Positions 24,992 through 33,539 of a stretch of 49,105 bases of DNA are shown piece after piece. The stretch comes from Geobacteraceae bacterium (lineage in GTDB: Bacteria; Desulfobacterota; Desulfuromonadia; Desulfuromonadales; Geopsychrobacteraceae). The translations under genes and the position numbers were made by a program. Where the stretch lies: assembly GCA_007125165.1 (NCBI GenBank), contig SLDV01000098.1, positions 1 through 49,105 on the forward strand, given 5' to 3'. A model generated the notes under the pieces. The model had not been told where the DNA came from and searched no databases. It saw only the letters and a list, made by a program, of their open reading frames with translations. How positions within the stretch are numbered: position 1 is the first letter of the stretch; each line of letters begins with the position of its first letter.

Positions 24992-26665
24992 TCAGTCCGT
25001 TGCAGCCATGGCTTCGTACAGATTGACCGTGTGATTTTTGATGCGCCGCATGGCAACAGCCATATCACTGAAGGTCAAGGCCGGCAGAGCGTTGCAGGAA
25101 CCTGCCTTCATGCGCTCGAGATGGGCTTTGCGAACTTCGTCAGCAAGGTCGTTCAAACGACTGGCCTGTGCACGAAATTCTTTTACATCAACCGCAGGTT
25201 CGTTGTGAAAAATCTTGCAGGCGAGGTTATAGAAGGCGAAGAGTTCATGATGGAAATGGTGTAGATCCTTCCAGGCGTCCGCACTGTAATCAAGATCATT
25301 TTTTTCCAGGCGGCGCATATAGGAACACAGGGAAAGAGCGTAATCGGCAATAGATTCCAACTCGTCAGCCGCACGCACGTAGGCGTAAGCCCGATCAGAT
25401 TGCTCTTTGGTGGATTTGCCCCCCTGCATCAAAGAGACGGTAAAGGTCGTGATTTCGTGCTGGATGATATCGGTTTCATCCTCAATTGCTTTCACCTTAC
25501 GGTAAAATTTTTCATGCCCCTTCAGGTCACGTTGCAGAAAACTGCCGGCATGACGCAGAGCTTTATGAACACGCCCCTGCATCTTTTTAAGTTCTTCAAA
25601 TACCATGCTGACACCAAGAGCTACAGGCATTGAACCGGGTGTACCGATATATCTGAAGGAGCCTTTGGGCCCGCCCTCCTTTTCCGGAACTATTTTGATG
25701 ACCAGTTTGGCCAGCAGCCCAAGAAAGGGTAAGACAATCAAGGTGGCAGTGATATTGAACATACTGTGTGCAAAAGCAATGTGGGCAGCAATATAAGGGC
25801 GGTCACCGACTTCATTGGCAAAATTAGCAGTACCCGGAACCAGTGTTTCAACCAGGGCAACAAAGGGCGCGAAAATCATCACGAGGATACAGACACCAAC
25901 AATATTAAAAAGACTGTGGGCCATCGCTGTACGTCGGGCCGCAACATTTCCACCAATGGCCGACAGTTGGGCGGTAATAGTGGTACCAATATTCTCTCCC
26001 ATAACCAGAGCAACAGCAGTATGAAAAGGAATAGCCCCGGTAACGGCGAGAGCAATGGTGATGCCGAGCATGGCAGAACTGCTCTGTACTGCCATCGTGA
26101 GCAGGCAGCCAATGAGAACGCATCCGAGAATACTGATCAGTGACTGGGCATCTAGTATGACCATCAGATTCATGAAGCGCTCATCACTGCGCAACGGCCT
26201 GAACGCGTCACTCATGATTTCGAGACCGAAGAAAATCAGTCCCAGCGCAACAAGAACCCTGGCAGTTGCAGTGATTCTTTCGTTCTTCGAAAACAGCATA
26301 GGGAAAATGCCGAGGCCGACCAGCAGCAATCCGTATTTTCCGATTTTAATAGCCAGGATCCAGCCGGTGATGGTGGTACCGATGTTGGCTCCCAGAATAA
26401 ATCCGATGGCCTGGGTCAACTGCATCAGTCCGGCATTAACCAGACCGACTATCATCACTGTAGATATGGTCGATGACTGGACAAATGCCGTCACTGAGAT
26501 ACCGACAAGTACAGCCAGGAATCGGTTACTGGTAAGGGATGATATAACTTTGCGAATAACACCGCCGGACAGCATCTGTAAGCTGTCCGAAAGAAACTTC
26601 ATGCCAAGGATAAAGACACCCAGACCGCCGATAGCGGTGTAGGCCATTGTGAAGGGATCAATCAT
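24992..26665 (-). CDS. Na/Pi cotransporter family protein with C-terminal PhoU-like domain
   Basis: A 557-residue transporter. The membrane half (about 1-340) has the two inverted Na/Pi repeats, each with a QSS motif: VQSSTISTVMIVGLVN and VQSSSAMLGITIALA, plus GANIGTTITG and GENIGTTITA. The soluble half (about 350-557) is helical and PhoU-like (ELESIADYALSLCSYMRRLE). Such proteins take up phosphate with sodium. No pst or pho gene is next to it. It is transcribed divergently from pfkA. The start codon lacks a clear ribosome site; Met7 (MAYTAIGG) is an alternative. Confidence 0.92.
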   Translation of the reverse strand: MIDPFTMAYTAIGGLGVFILGMKFLSDSLQMLSGGVIRKVISSLTSNRFLAVLVGISVTAFVQSSTISTVMIVGLVNAGLMQLTQAIGFILGANIGTTITGWILAIKIGKYGLLLVGLGIFPMLFSKNERITATARVLVALGLIFFGLEIMSDAFRPLRSDERFMNLMVILDAQSLISILGCVLIGCLLTMAVQSSSAMLGITIALAVTGAIPFHTAVALVMGENIGTTITAQLSAIGGNVAARRTAMAHSLFNIVGVCILVMIFAPFVALVETLVPGTANFANEVGDRPYIAAHIAFAHSMFNITATLIVLPFLGLLAKLVIKIVPEKEGGPKGSFRYIGTPGSMPVALGVSMVFEELKKMQGRVHKALRHAGSFLQRDLKGHEKFYRKVKAIEDETDIIQHEITTFTVSLMQGGKSTKEQSDRAYAYVRAADELESIADYALSLCSYMRRLEKNDLDYSADAWKDLHHFHHELFAFYNLACKIFHNEPAVDVKEFRAQASRLNDLADEVRKAHLERMKAGSCNALPALTFSDMAVAMRRIKNHTVNLYEAMAATD

Positions 26666-26728
26666 AGGTTTTGTTCAGCTCGTTATCTCTCTGGTAGAGT
26701 GTGTTCGTTGCCGGCAATTTAGATGTCT

Positions 26729-26742
26729 TTTTTTTTTTTTTT
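26729..26742 (+). repeat. Run of 14 T residues
   Basis: Homopolymer in the divergent region between the Na/Pi gene and pfkA, flanked by GTC and AAGAC so that GTCTT/AAGAC can pair. Length change by slippage is plausible but not shown. Confidence 0.6.
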
Positions 26743-26775
26743 AAGACTCAGTCACGAAGAAAATATTCTTTTTTT

Positions 26776-26805
26776 TATAAAAAATAAAAGCTTCTTAAAT
26801 ATAAT
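26776..26805 (+). promoter_or_regulatory. Tentative promoter of pfkA
   Basis: A perfect -10 TATAAT (26800-26805) lies in a very AT-rich stretch, about 100 bases before the start codon. The -35 is poor, so this is a weak call. Confidence 0.3.
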
Positions 26806-26902
26806 GGTTTATAGCATCTTCATGAACTATCGATATTGTCTCTCTGGTTAGAACATTAACACTTGTTGTAACCATCATCTTAATCGAAAGAAAGGAAATC
26901 TT

Positions 26903-27868
26903 ATGCTCAAACGTATAGCCGTATTGACCAGTGGTGGTGACTGCTCAGGAATGAATGCAACGGTGCGAGCTGTTGTCCGTAGTGCCCTGGTATCTGGAAT
27001 TGAAGTGATCGGCATACAAAAAGGTTATCAGGGGCTAATGGATGAACTTTACATAGCATTGAATACCCGTTCTGTCAGTGGGGTGGTTCAGCGCGGCGGC
27101 ACCTTTCTGCAGACTGCCCGCTGTAAAGAGATGCGGACCCCGGAAGGCTTGCAGCGTGCCTGTGATAACCTGAAAAAGCTCGATGTTGAAGGGCTTGTGG
27201 TGATCGGCGGTGATGGTTCTCTGGCAGGTGCTCACGCAATTGATCAAAAAGGCATACCGGTTGTCGGTATTCCGGCTTCAATAGACAACGATATTCCTTT
27301 TACCAGCCCTTCATTGGGAGTTGATACGGCACTGAACAATATCATCAGAGCTGTTGACAATCTGAAAGATACTGCATCATCCCACAACCGCGCCTTTGTC
27401 GTGGAGGTGATGGGGCGCAATTGCGGTTACCTCACGGTTGTTGCAACCATTGCAACCGGCGCTGAATACAGCCTGATACCTGAGGAGCCTTTTGCTCTGG
27501 AAGATATCTGTGCGGATTTGCGTCGACGTTACCATGAAGGACGCAACAACAGTATTATCATGGTGGCTGAGGGTGCCGGGCGCGCTGAAGATATCGCCGC
27601 TCAAATCAAAGAACGTATCGGTTTTGAAACTCGGGCTATTGTTCTCGGGCATTATCAGCGCGGTGGTTCCCCGACCGCGTTTGATCGACTTTTAGGCGCT
27701 CGTTTCGGGCGTGCTGCTGTTGACGGTCTGGTACAGGGCAGAAGTGGCACAATGGTTGGTCTGAAAGGAGCGTCACTTATATACTCAAAACTTGATAAAG
27801 TGACTTCAGCCGGTATCAGGCCGATTAATCCCATGTTTCACTATCTGGCCAACAGTTTATCCATTTGA
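26903..27868 (+). CDS. pfkA: ATP-dependent 6-phosphofructokinase
   Basis: Phosphorylates fructose 6-phosphate in glycolysis. It has 321 residues, the classic bacterial PfkA size. Signs: TSGGDCSGMNATVRA (ATP loop), VIGGDGSLAGAH, where Gly after GGD favours ATP over pyrophosphate, IPASIDNDI (catalytic loop; Ser stands where E. coli has Thr125), MGRNCGYLTV, and HYQRGGSPTAFDR. The ribosome site AAAGGAA precedes the ATG. It is followed after 150 bases by the selenoprotein rhodanese on the same strand; a functional link is not evident. Confidence 0.95.
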   Translation: MLKRIAVLTSGGDCSGMNATVRAVVRSALVSGIEVIGIQKGYQGLMDELYIALNTRSVSGVVQRGGTFLQTARCKEMRTPEGLQRACDNLKKLDVEGLVVIGGDGSLAGAHAIDQKGIPVVGIPASIDNDIPFTSPSLGVDTALNNIIRAVDNLKDTASSHNRAFVVEVMGRNCGYLTVVATIATGAEYSLIPEEPFALEDICADLRRRYHEGRNNSIIMVAEGAGRAEDIAAQIKERIGFETRAIVLGHYQRGGSPTAFDRLLGARFGRAAVDGLVQGRSGTMVGLKGASLIYSKLDKVTSAGIRPINPMFHYLANSLSI

Positions 27869-28018
27869 TGTGATGCAGAACTCCCAATTTGAAGTCGCAT
27901 CTGCTATAGTTAACCGCAATGGTCAACTATGTTGCTGGAGGATTCCTGCGCCGGAGTATTTTTTAAAACCGTTTTATTGATTATTTTCCACCGCAGCTAT
28001 ACAAAAGGAGTTTACAGG

Positions 28019-28441
28019 ATGTTATTGAGATTCTTCAGTTTTGGTGTGCTTTTGTGTCTGGTAATGGCTACGACCGCCATAGCAGTGGACAGTATCCCTG
28101 CTCATCCTGATCAGATTACACGGATCAATGTTGTTGACCTTCGTGCCCTGCAAAGTCAGGAACCTGTTGTGTTCGTTGATACGCGAACGGCAGGCCAGTG
28201 GCAGCAAGCTGTTGATAAAATCCCCGGAGCGATACGCGTTACATCTCAAGTGGAACTTGATAATTTGAAACGCACGGTACCGACCGAGACGGTTGTAGTC
28301 ACTTATTGTACCTGACCGAACGAGTCTTCCAGTGCCGGTCTGGCGCTGATACTTGTCAATAATGGTTATAAAAACGTCTATGCTCTCTTAGGAGGATATG
28401 CTGCCTGGAAAGCGATGGGATTGCCGGTAGAGGGAAAATAA
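28019..28441 (+). CDS. Exported rhodanese-like selenoprotein (in-frame UGA read as Sec99)
   Basis: A 140-residue protein read through TGA 28313-28315 to TAA 28439-28441; both lie in the frame of ATG 28019, which has AAAGGAG eight bases upstream. A signal peptide (about 1-22, ending TTAIA) sends it to the periplasm. The rhodanese fold follows: INVVDLRALQSQEPVVFVDTR, GAIRVTSQVELDNL, then the active loop TYCT-U-PNESSSAG, and finally GYKNVYALLGGYAAWKAMGLPV, the domain's conserved C-terminal end. In Cys homologues the loop reads YCxCPNExxSA, so UGA stands at the second Cys. Cys97 sits where rhodanese has its catalytic Cys. A SECIS-like hairpin follows the UGA. A stop-codon mutation (pseudogene) is the alternative, but the frame stays clean and conserved after it. 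Likely role: periplasmic sulfur transfer or thiol redox (inference). Confidence 0.87.
28313..28350 (+). promoter_or_regulatory. Bacterial SECIS-like hairpin after the UGA codon
   Basis: CAGTGCC (28330-28336) and GGCGCTG (28342-28348) form a 7-bp stem with one G-U pair, closing a five-base apical loop GGTCT (28337-28341). The loop starts 21 bases after the UGA. E. coli fdhF mRNA has the same GGUCU in its SelB-binding loop. GAGT/ACTT can extend the stem below. Confidence 0.8.
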
Positions 28442-28454
28442 GCGGCGGCAGGAT

Positions 28455-29189
28455 TTATAAAACCTGTTTTAAAAAATGTCTGGCTCGCTCTTCACGAGGG
28501 TTGATAAAAAAGCGTTGAGGGGTATCCTCCTCAACAAGCCTGCCGTGGTCCATAAATAATACCCGGTCGGCGACCTCCCGAGCGAATCCCATTTCATGAG
28601 TGACCACCACCATGGTCATGCCTTCACGTGCAAGTTGTTTCATGACCTCGAGAACCTCACCAACCATTTCCGGGTCAAGGGAACTGGTTGGCTCATCAAA
28701 AAGCATCACTTTAGGGTTCATTGCCAGAGCCCTGGCAATGGCGACTCTCTGCTGCTGCCCTCCTGATAGACGGATAGGGTACTCATTTTCCTTTTCCGCT
28801 ATACCGACTTTTTCTAACAGGTGTTGAGCCTTTTTTTGTGCATCATTAAATTTTCTTTTGAGTACAACTTGTTGCGCCAACACCAGATTTTCCAGTACCG
28901 TCTTGTGGGGGAACAGGTTGAATTGCTGAAAAACCATGCCCACATTACGGCGTATTTTATTCAAGTCGGTTTTGTAATCTGAAAGATCTACACCATCGAT
29001 GGAGATGTGTCCTGATGTCAGTTGTTCCAATCCGTTCAAACAGCGCAGAAACGTTGATTTTCCTGATCCGGATGGGCCAATGACAACGACAACTTCGCCG
29101 GTCTCAATATGTGTAGTGATACCGTCAAGGGCCTGAACGACCTGGCTGCGACTGATAAAGGTTTTTTTAAGGTCGATCGTTTTAATCAT
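28455..29189 (-). CDS. glnQ: Polar amino acid ABC transporter ATP-binding protein (GlnQ-like)
   Basis: ATPase of a polar amino acid importer, 244 residues. Walker [11 protein letters not shown]-loop FQQFNLFPH, signature LSGGQQQR, Walker [15 protein letters not shown], switch His in VTHEMGFA. The [13 protein letters not shown] and [12 protein letters not shown] forms are typical of GlnQ/HisP-type subunits. No permease or binding protein gene adjoins: upstream is the divergent lepA promoter region, downstream the convergent rhodanese. It is thus an orphan ATPase here and must work with subunits encoded elsewhere, or serve several permeases. Confidence 0.92.
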   Translation of the reverse strand: MIKTIDLKKTFISRSQVVQALDGITTHIETGEVVVVIGPSGSGKSTFLRCLNGLEQLTSGHISIDGVDLSDYKTDLNKIRRNVGMVFQQFNLFPHKTVLENLVLAQQVVLKRKFNDAQKKAQHLLEKVGIAEKENEYPIRLSGGQQQRVAIARALAMNPKVMLFDEPTSSLDPEMVGEVLEVMKQLAREGMTMVVVTHEMGFAREVADRVLFMDHGRLVEEDTPQRFFINPREERARHFLKQVL

Positions 29190-29274
29190 CAGGTTCAGTC
29201 CCGAAACTACATAAAATAAATGAGAGAAGCAGAGGGTCTGTAGTAGCAGACCGTGAATATCGGTGCTTTATCCC

Positions 29275-29303
29275 TTTACAACAAACGACAACCTGCTTAA
29301 CAT
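29275..29303 (+). promoter_or_regulatory. Sigma-70 promoter of lepA
   Basis: TTTACA (29275-29280), 17-base spacer, TAACAT (29298-29303), about 50 bases before the lepA ATG. Confidence 0.5.
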
Positions 29304-29353
29304 AGTGCGTTTTTACCCAACAAATCAATGCTTAGTGACCAGATAGAGTAACT

Positions 29354-31153
29354 ATGAGCCTGAATCACATCCGTAATTTCTCCATTATCGCCCATATAGA
29401 TCACGGCAAATCAACTCTTGCCGACCGCTTGCTGGAAGCAACCGGTGCCCTGACGGATCGTGAAAAATCCGACCAGTATCTGGATAAAATGGAACTGGAA
29501 AAAGAGCGCGGTATAACTATTAAAGCCCAGGCAGTGAGGCTTTCCTATAAGGCTCAGGATGGTCAGACCTATATCCTCAACCTGATTGACACTCCGGGAC
29601 ATGTTGACTTTTCCTATGAAGTCAGTCGCTCATTATCTGCCTGTGAAGGGGCTCTGCTGGTTGTTGACGCGGCCCAGGGAGTCGAAGCCCAGACCCTGGC
29701 CAACGTTTATATGGCCATCGATCAGGATCTGGAAGTTTTCCCGGTACTGAACAAAATTGACCTGCCCAGCGCTGATCCACAACGTGTATGTGAAGAGATT
29801 GAAGAGATTATCGGTATTGATACCAGCGACGCCATTTTTGCCAGTGCCAAGGAAGGGAAGGGCATCCCCGAAATTCTTGAGGCCCTGGTGAAAAAAATTC
29901 CGCCACCGAAAGGAAACCCGCAGGGGTTGCTGCAGGGATTGATCTTCGACTCCTGGTATGATTCCTATCAGGGCGTTATTATCCTGGTGCGAATCTTTGA
30001 AGGTACTGTAAAAAAGGGGGACAAGATCCGCCTGATGCAGACAGGTGGCATCTATGAAGTCAATAAGGTCGGGGCTTTCAGTCCGCATCCGGTCGAACTA
30101 CAGAATCTTGCAGCCGGCGAGGTGGGTTTCGTTATCGCCGGTATCAAGGTGGTTGAAGATGCCAAAGTCGGTGACACCCTGACCCACCATCATCAACCGG
30201 CAGCAAAAGCTCTGCCAGGTTATCAGGTGGTCAAACCGATGGTGTTTTCCGGGCTATATCCGATTGACAGTGGTGAGTATGACGCTCTTCGCGATGCTTT
30301 GGAAAAACTCCGCTTGAACGACGCCGCTTTTTCTTTTGAGCCGGAGAATTCCCTCGCTCTGGGATTCGGTTTTCGCTGTGGGTTCCTCGGACTGCTGCAC
30401 ATGGAAATCATCCAGGAGCGATTGGAACGGGAATTTGATGTCGAGCTCATCACAACAGCCCCTACGGTTGTTTATCGCGTGACAACTGTCAAGGGGGAGA
30501 TACTGAACGTCGAAAGCGCCAACATGCTTCCCGATGTTCAGATGATTCAAGAGATCGAGGAGCCTTTTGTATTAGCCTCAATCCATGTACCTAACGAGTT
30601 TGTTGGTGCCGTACTGGGGCTCTGTACTGAAAAAAGGGGGGTCCAGCGTGAGATCAAATACCTGACTGCCAATCGAGTCATGATCATTTACGAATTGCCG
30701 CTGAACGAGATTGTCCTCGACTTTTTTGACCGGCTGAAATCAATCACTCGAGGCTATGCCTCACTTGATTATGAACATCTGGATTTCCGGCCCAGTCGTC
30801 TGGTGCGCCTCAATGTTCTTATTAATGGCGACATCGTGGATGCTTTGTCGTTGATTGTTCATCATGATAAAGCACAATATCGTGGTCGCGATCTTGTCAA
30901 TAAAATGAAGGAATTTATCCCCAGACAGCAATACGAGGTTGCTATTCAGGCGGCAATCGGTAATAAGGTTATTGCGCGTTCAACAGTCAAGGCATTACGT
31001 AAAGATGTTACTGCCAAGTGTTACGGTGGTGATATAACGCGCAAGCGCAAACTTCTTGAAAAGCAAAAAGCAGGAAAAAAGCGGATGAAACAAGTAGGCA
31101 ACGTGGAGTTGCCACAAGAAGCATTTTTGGCAATCCTTAAAATCAAAGAGTAG
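29354..31153 (+). CDS. lepA: Elongation factor 4 (LepA), ribosome-associated GTPase
   Basis: Translational GTPase of 599 residues, the normal LepA length. G1 is AHIDHGKST, the effector region [13 protein letters not shown]3 [13 protein letters not shown]4 NKIDLP. The C-terminal domain shows [25 protein letters not shown] and the lysine-rich tail [18 protein letters not shown], both LepA-specific. It acts on ribosomes to aid translation or assembly under stress. lepB follows four bases after the stop, an arrangement common in bacteria. Confidence 0.98.
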   Translation: MSLNHIRNFSIIAHIDHGKSTLADRLLEATGALTDREKSDQYLDKMELEKERGITIKAQAVRLSYKAQDGQTYILNLIDTPGHVDFSYEVSRSLSACEGALLVVDAAQGVEAQTLANVYMAIDQDLEVFPVLNKIDLPSADPQRVCEEIEEIIGIDTSDAIFASAKEGKGIPEILEALVKKIPPPKGNPQGLLQGLIFDSWYDSYQGVIILVRIFEGTVKKGDKIRLMQTGGIYEVNKVGAFSPHPVELQNLAAGEVGFVIAGIKVVEDAKVGDTLTHHHQPAAKALPGYQVVKPMVFSGLYPIDSGEYDALRDALEKLRLNDAAFSFEPENSLALGFGFRCGFLGLLHMEIIQERLEREFDVELITTAPTVVYRVTTVKGEILNVESANMLPDVQMIQEIEEPFVLASIHVPNEFVGAVLGLCTEKRGVQREIKYLTANRVMIIYELPLNEIVLDFFDRLKSITRGYASLDYEHLDFRPSRLVRLNVLINGDIVDALSLIVHHDKAQYRGRDLVNKMKEFIPRQQYEVAIQAAIGNKVIARSTVKALRKDVTAKCYGGDITRKRKLLEKQKAGKKRMKQVGNVELPQEAFLAILKIKE

Positions 31154-31157
31154 ACTC

Positions 31158-31826
31158 ATGGCCATTTTCGGTAGGAAAAAAACGCAGGTCGAATCGAATA
31201 AGCCCTGGTATCGCGAGTGGTCTGAGGCATTGATCATCGCCGTTGTTCTGGCGTTAATTATTCGGACGTTTGTTTTTCAGGCTTTCAAGATTCCATCAGG
31301 TTCGATGCTGGATACGCTGCTGATTGGTGATCATCTGCTGGTCAATAAATTCATTTATGGTACCCAACTCCCATTCAGTGATAGTCGCTACCTTGCTTTG
31401 CGCACTCCTGAACGGGGCGATGTCATTGTTTTTGAATTTCCCGAGGATGAGGGGAAATCGTATTTTCAACGCCGCGATTTTATAAAACGACTTATCGGAC
31501 TGCCTGGAGATGTGATTGAAATCAGGGCTAAACAGGTATTCGTTAACGGGCAGCCGTACCAGGTTGAGCAGGAAGTGTACAAAGACGACAAAACCCTGCC
31601 GGCCGCTGCCGGTCCGCGCGATTACATGGCCCCGTTCAAAGTGCCTGAAAACCAGTATTTTGTTTTGGGTGATAATCGGGATTTTTCCTACGACAGCCGC
31701 TTTTGGGGTTTTGTTGATGATTCCAAGGTCAAGGGCCTTGCGTTTATCAAGTACTGGTCATGGGATGCCGAAGCTAATCTGCCTGGAAAAATACGCTTCA
31801 ACCGGATAGGCCGGCCTATTCATTAG
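31158..31826 (+). CDS. lepB: Signal peptidase I (LepB)
   Basis: Membrane serine protease that removes Sec/Tat signal peptides at the periplasmic face. The 222-residue protein has one N-terminal TM span (about 22-42). The catalytic Ser49 is in IPSGSMLDTL and the general-base Lys110 in RRDFIKRLIGLPGD. Box E is FVLGDNRDFSYDSRFWGFV. It is four bases after lepA and shares its transcript. Confidence 0.96.
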   Translation: MAIFGRKKTQVESNKPWYREWSEALIIAVVLALIIRTFVFQAFKIPSGSMLDTLLIGDHLLVNKFIYGTQLPFSDSRYLALRTPERGDVIVFEFPEDEGKSYFQRRDFIKRLIGLPGDVIEIRAKQVFVNGQPYQVEQEVYKDDKTLPAAAGPRDYMAPFKVPENQYFVLGDNRDFSYDSRFWGFVDDSKVKGLAFIKYWSWDAEANLPGKIRFNRIGRPIH

Positions 31827-31847
31827 GCAAACTTACTATTTGTGGTC

Positions 31848-31876
31848 TTGACAAAGTTTAAGTTGTCGTTGTAACG
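31848..31876 (+). promoter_or_regulatory. Promoter of the pyrimidine operon
   Basis: A perfect -35 TTGACA (31848-31853) with GTAACG or TGTAAC about 16-17 bases on as a weak -10. It would make a leader of about 150 bases that contains the PyrR attenuator. Confidence 0.5.
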
Positions 31877-31906
31877 TTCGCAACCGGAAGTCACCTATAC
31901 CCCTTT

Positions 31907-31932
31907 AAACTGATCCGAGAGGTCGGCAAGGG
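31907..31932 (+). promoter_or_regulatory. PyrR-binding loop of a pyrimidine attenuator
   Basis: The leader sequence AACTGATCCGAGAGGTCGG with AAGGG following matches the PyrR binding consensus known from Bacillus (ARUCCnGnGAGGYU). The GAGGTCG here can pair with ACCTCGAC or CGACACC just before the terminator, giving alternative folds. When UMP-bound PyrR holds this loop, the terminator downstream forms. Confidence 0.85.
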
Positions 31933-31968
31933 AGAACAAATGCATCACAATTCATACAAAATACCTCG

Positions 31969-32003
31969 ACACCTGTACACATCACCTGTGCAGGTGTTTT
32001 TTT
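31969..32003 (+). terminator. Attenuator terminator before pyrR
   Basis: ACACCTGTACA (31969-31979) pairs with TGTGCAGGTGT (31987-31997) around a seven-base loop and runs into seven Ts. It stops transcription unless the leader takes the antiterminator fold. Confidence 0.9.
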
Positions 32004-32030
32004 GTGCCCTTTTTGTTGCAGGAGGTCCAT

Positions 32031-32567
32031 GTGTCGACTGAGTCAGTGGAAATACTCGATCTTGACGGAGTGAATCGGGCGCTGACCCGCATTGCTCACG
32101 AAATTATTGAAAAAAACAAAGGAGTTGAAGATCTGGTGTTGATCGGTATCCGCACCGGGGGCGCCTATCTCGGGGAGCAGATTCAGCACCGCATCAACGA
32201 CATTGAATCGGTCGAAGTGCCTTTCGGCAGTATCGACATCACCATGTACCGCGATGATCTGGCCTCACGTGGACATCTTGCCGTTGGGCAGACTGATATC
32301 CGTTTTAATCTCGATGGCAAGCGGGTGGTGTTGGTCGATGATGTGCTCTTTACCGGTCGGACGATTCGTGCTGCCATGGACGCAGTGATGGATCTGGGGC
32401 GCCCGCAGAGTATTCAGTTGGCGATCCTGATTGATCGTGGCCATCGTGAGTTGCCGATCCGCCCTGATTACATTGGCCGCAATCTGCCAACCTCCCGCAA
32501 TGAGCAGATCAAGGTCGATTTTGACGAACAGAACATTCCCCGAGCAATCTATCTGCTCAAAAGCTAA
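32031..32567 (+). CDS. pyrR: PyrR, bifunctional pyrimidine attenuation regulator / uracil phosphoribosyltransferase
   Basis: RNA-binding regulator that responds to UMP, with residual UPRTase activity; 178 residues. The PRPP loop is VVLVDDVLFTGRTIRAAMD; other signs are GIRTGGAYLGEQI, PFGSIDITMYRDD and IDRGHRELPIRPDYIGRNLPTS. The GTG start at 32031 has AGGAGG five bases upstream; the frame extends to 32004 but those bases belong to the attenuator. It leads the pyr operon and regulates it through the leader just described. Confidence 0.96.
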   Translation: MSTESVEILDLDGVNRALTRIAHEIIEKNKGVEDLVLIGIRTGGAYLGEQIQHRINDIESVEVPFGSIDITMYRDDLASRGHLAVGQTDIRFNLDGKRVVLVDDVLFTGRTIRAAMDAVMDLGRPQSIQLAILIDRGHRELPIRPDYIGRNLPTSRNEQIKVDFDEQNIPRAIYLLKS

Positions 32568-32582
32568 CGGCGGAGGATAACC

Positions 32583-33518
32583 ATGAGTTTCAACCCGAAA
32601 CATATCCTGGGCATCAAGAATCTTGCAGCAGCGGATATCCATTTTATTCTCGACAGCGCTGCCAGCTTCAAGGAAATCAATACGCGTCAGATCAAGAAAG
32701 TGCCGACCTTGCGGGGCAAGACCATCGTCAACCTGTTTTTTGAGGCCAGTACCCGCACCCGCACTTCCTTCGAAATCGCCGGCAAACGCCTTTCCGCCGA
32801 TACCATCAACATCAGCGCTTCATCCTCATCCGTTGTCAAAGGTGAAACCCTTGAGGACACGGCAAAAAATATCGAAGCCATGCAACCCGATATTATCGTG
32901 ATGCGTCACAGCGCTTCCGGTGCCTGCGACTATCTGGCGCAGCGACTGAAGTGCTCGATCATCAACGCCGGTGACGGCACCCATGAGCATCCGAGCCAGG
33001 CCCTGCTCGACGCCTTTACCATCCGCCAGCACAAGGGGAAGATCGAGGGGTTGACCGTCACTATTGCCGGCGATATTACCCACAGCCGGGTGGTGCGTTC
33101 CAATATCTACTGTCTGACCAAGCTCGGAGCCAAAGTACGGGTGGCCGGTCCGCGTACCATGCTGCCGCCGGGACTGGAGAAGCTTGGGTGCGAGGTTTAT
33201 ACCGATCTGCGTGAGGCCATTCGTGATGTTGACTGTATTATGATGCTGCGTATTCAACGCGAACGCCAGGGGAAAACCCTGATCCCTTCATTACGTGAAT
33301 ATGCCCGCTTCTATGGTTTGAATCCGGAAAATATCAAGCTCGCCAAACCGGATGTCATTGTCCTGCATCCGGGGCCGATGAATCGCGGAGTGGAGATTTC
33401 CTCCCTGATTGCTGATGGCCCACACAATGTCATTCTTGATCAGGTGGAAAATGGCGTTGCTGTGCGCATGGCACTTTTGTATTTGGTTTCCGGTGGCGAA
33501 CAGACTCAACAAGGTTAA
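32583..33518 (+). CDS. pyrB: Aspartate carbamoyltransferase catalytic subunit
   Basis: Joins carbamoyl phosphate and aspartate to carbamoyl aspartate. It has 311 residues. The phosphate-binding motif is [13 protein letters not shown], with VKGETLEDT (Ser/Lys loop), [12 protein letters not shown] and [16 protein letters not shown] precedes the start, 15 bases after pyrR. No pyrI regulatory subunit is present, as in Bacillus-type operons controlled by PyrR. Confidence 0.97.
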   Translation: MSFNPKHILGIKNLAAADIHFILDSAASFKEINTRQIKKVPTLRGKTIVNLFFEASTRTRTSFEIAGKRLSADTINISASSSSVVKGETLEDTAKNIEAMQPDIIVMRHSASGACDYLAQRLKCSIINAGDGTHEHPSQALLDAFTIRQHKGKIEGLTVTIAGDITHSRVVRSNIYCLTKLGAKVRVAGPRTMLPPGLEKLGCEVYTDLREAIRDVDCIMMLRIQRERQGKTLIPSLREYARFYGLNPENIKLAKPDVIVLHPGPMNRGVEISSLIADGPHNVILDQVENGVAVRMALLYLVSGGEQTQQG

Positions 33519-33539
33519 ACCCTTACATGAGGCATTGAC

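Noticed and set aside
26055-26642. 195-codon plus-strand ORF opposite the Na/Pi gene
   Set aside because: Antisense shadow of the transporter: no recognisable protein and no ribosome site.
27977-28003. Promoter TTGATT-N15-TATACA before the rhodanese
   Set aside because: It would start transcription at or after the ribosome site; the spacing is also short.
28019-28315. Truncated 98-aa rhodanese or a pseudogene
   Set aside because: The reading frame after the TGA is open, conserved and ends normally, and a SECIS-like hairpin is present. A nonsense mutation cannot be fully ruled out without genome-wide evidence.
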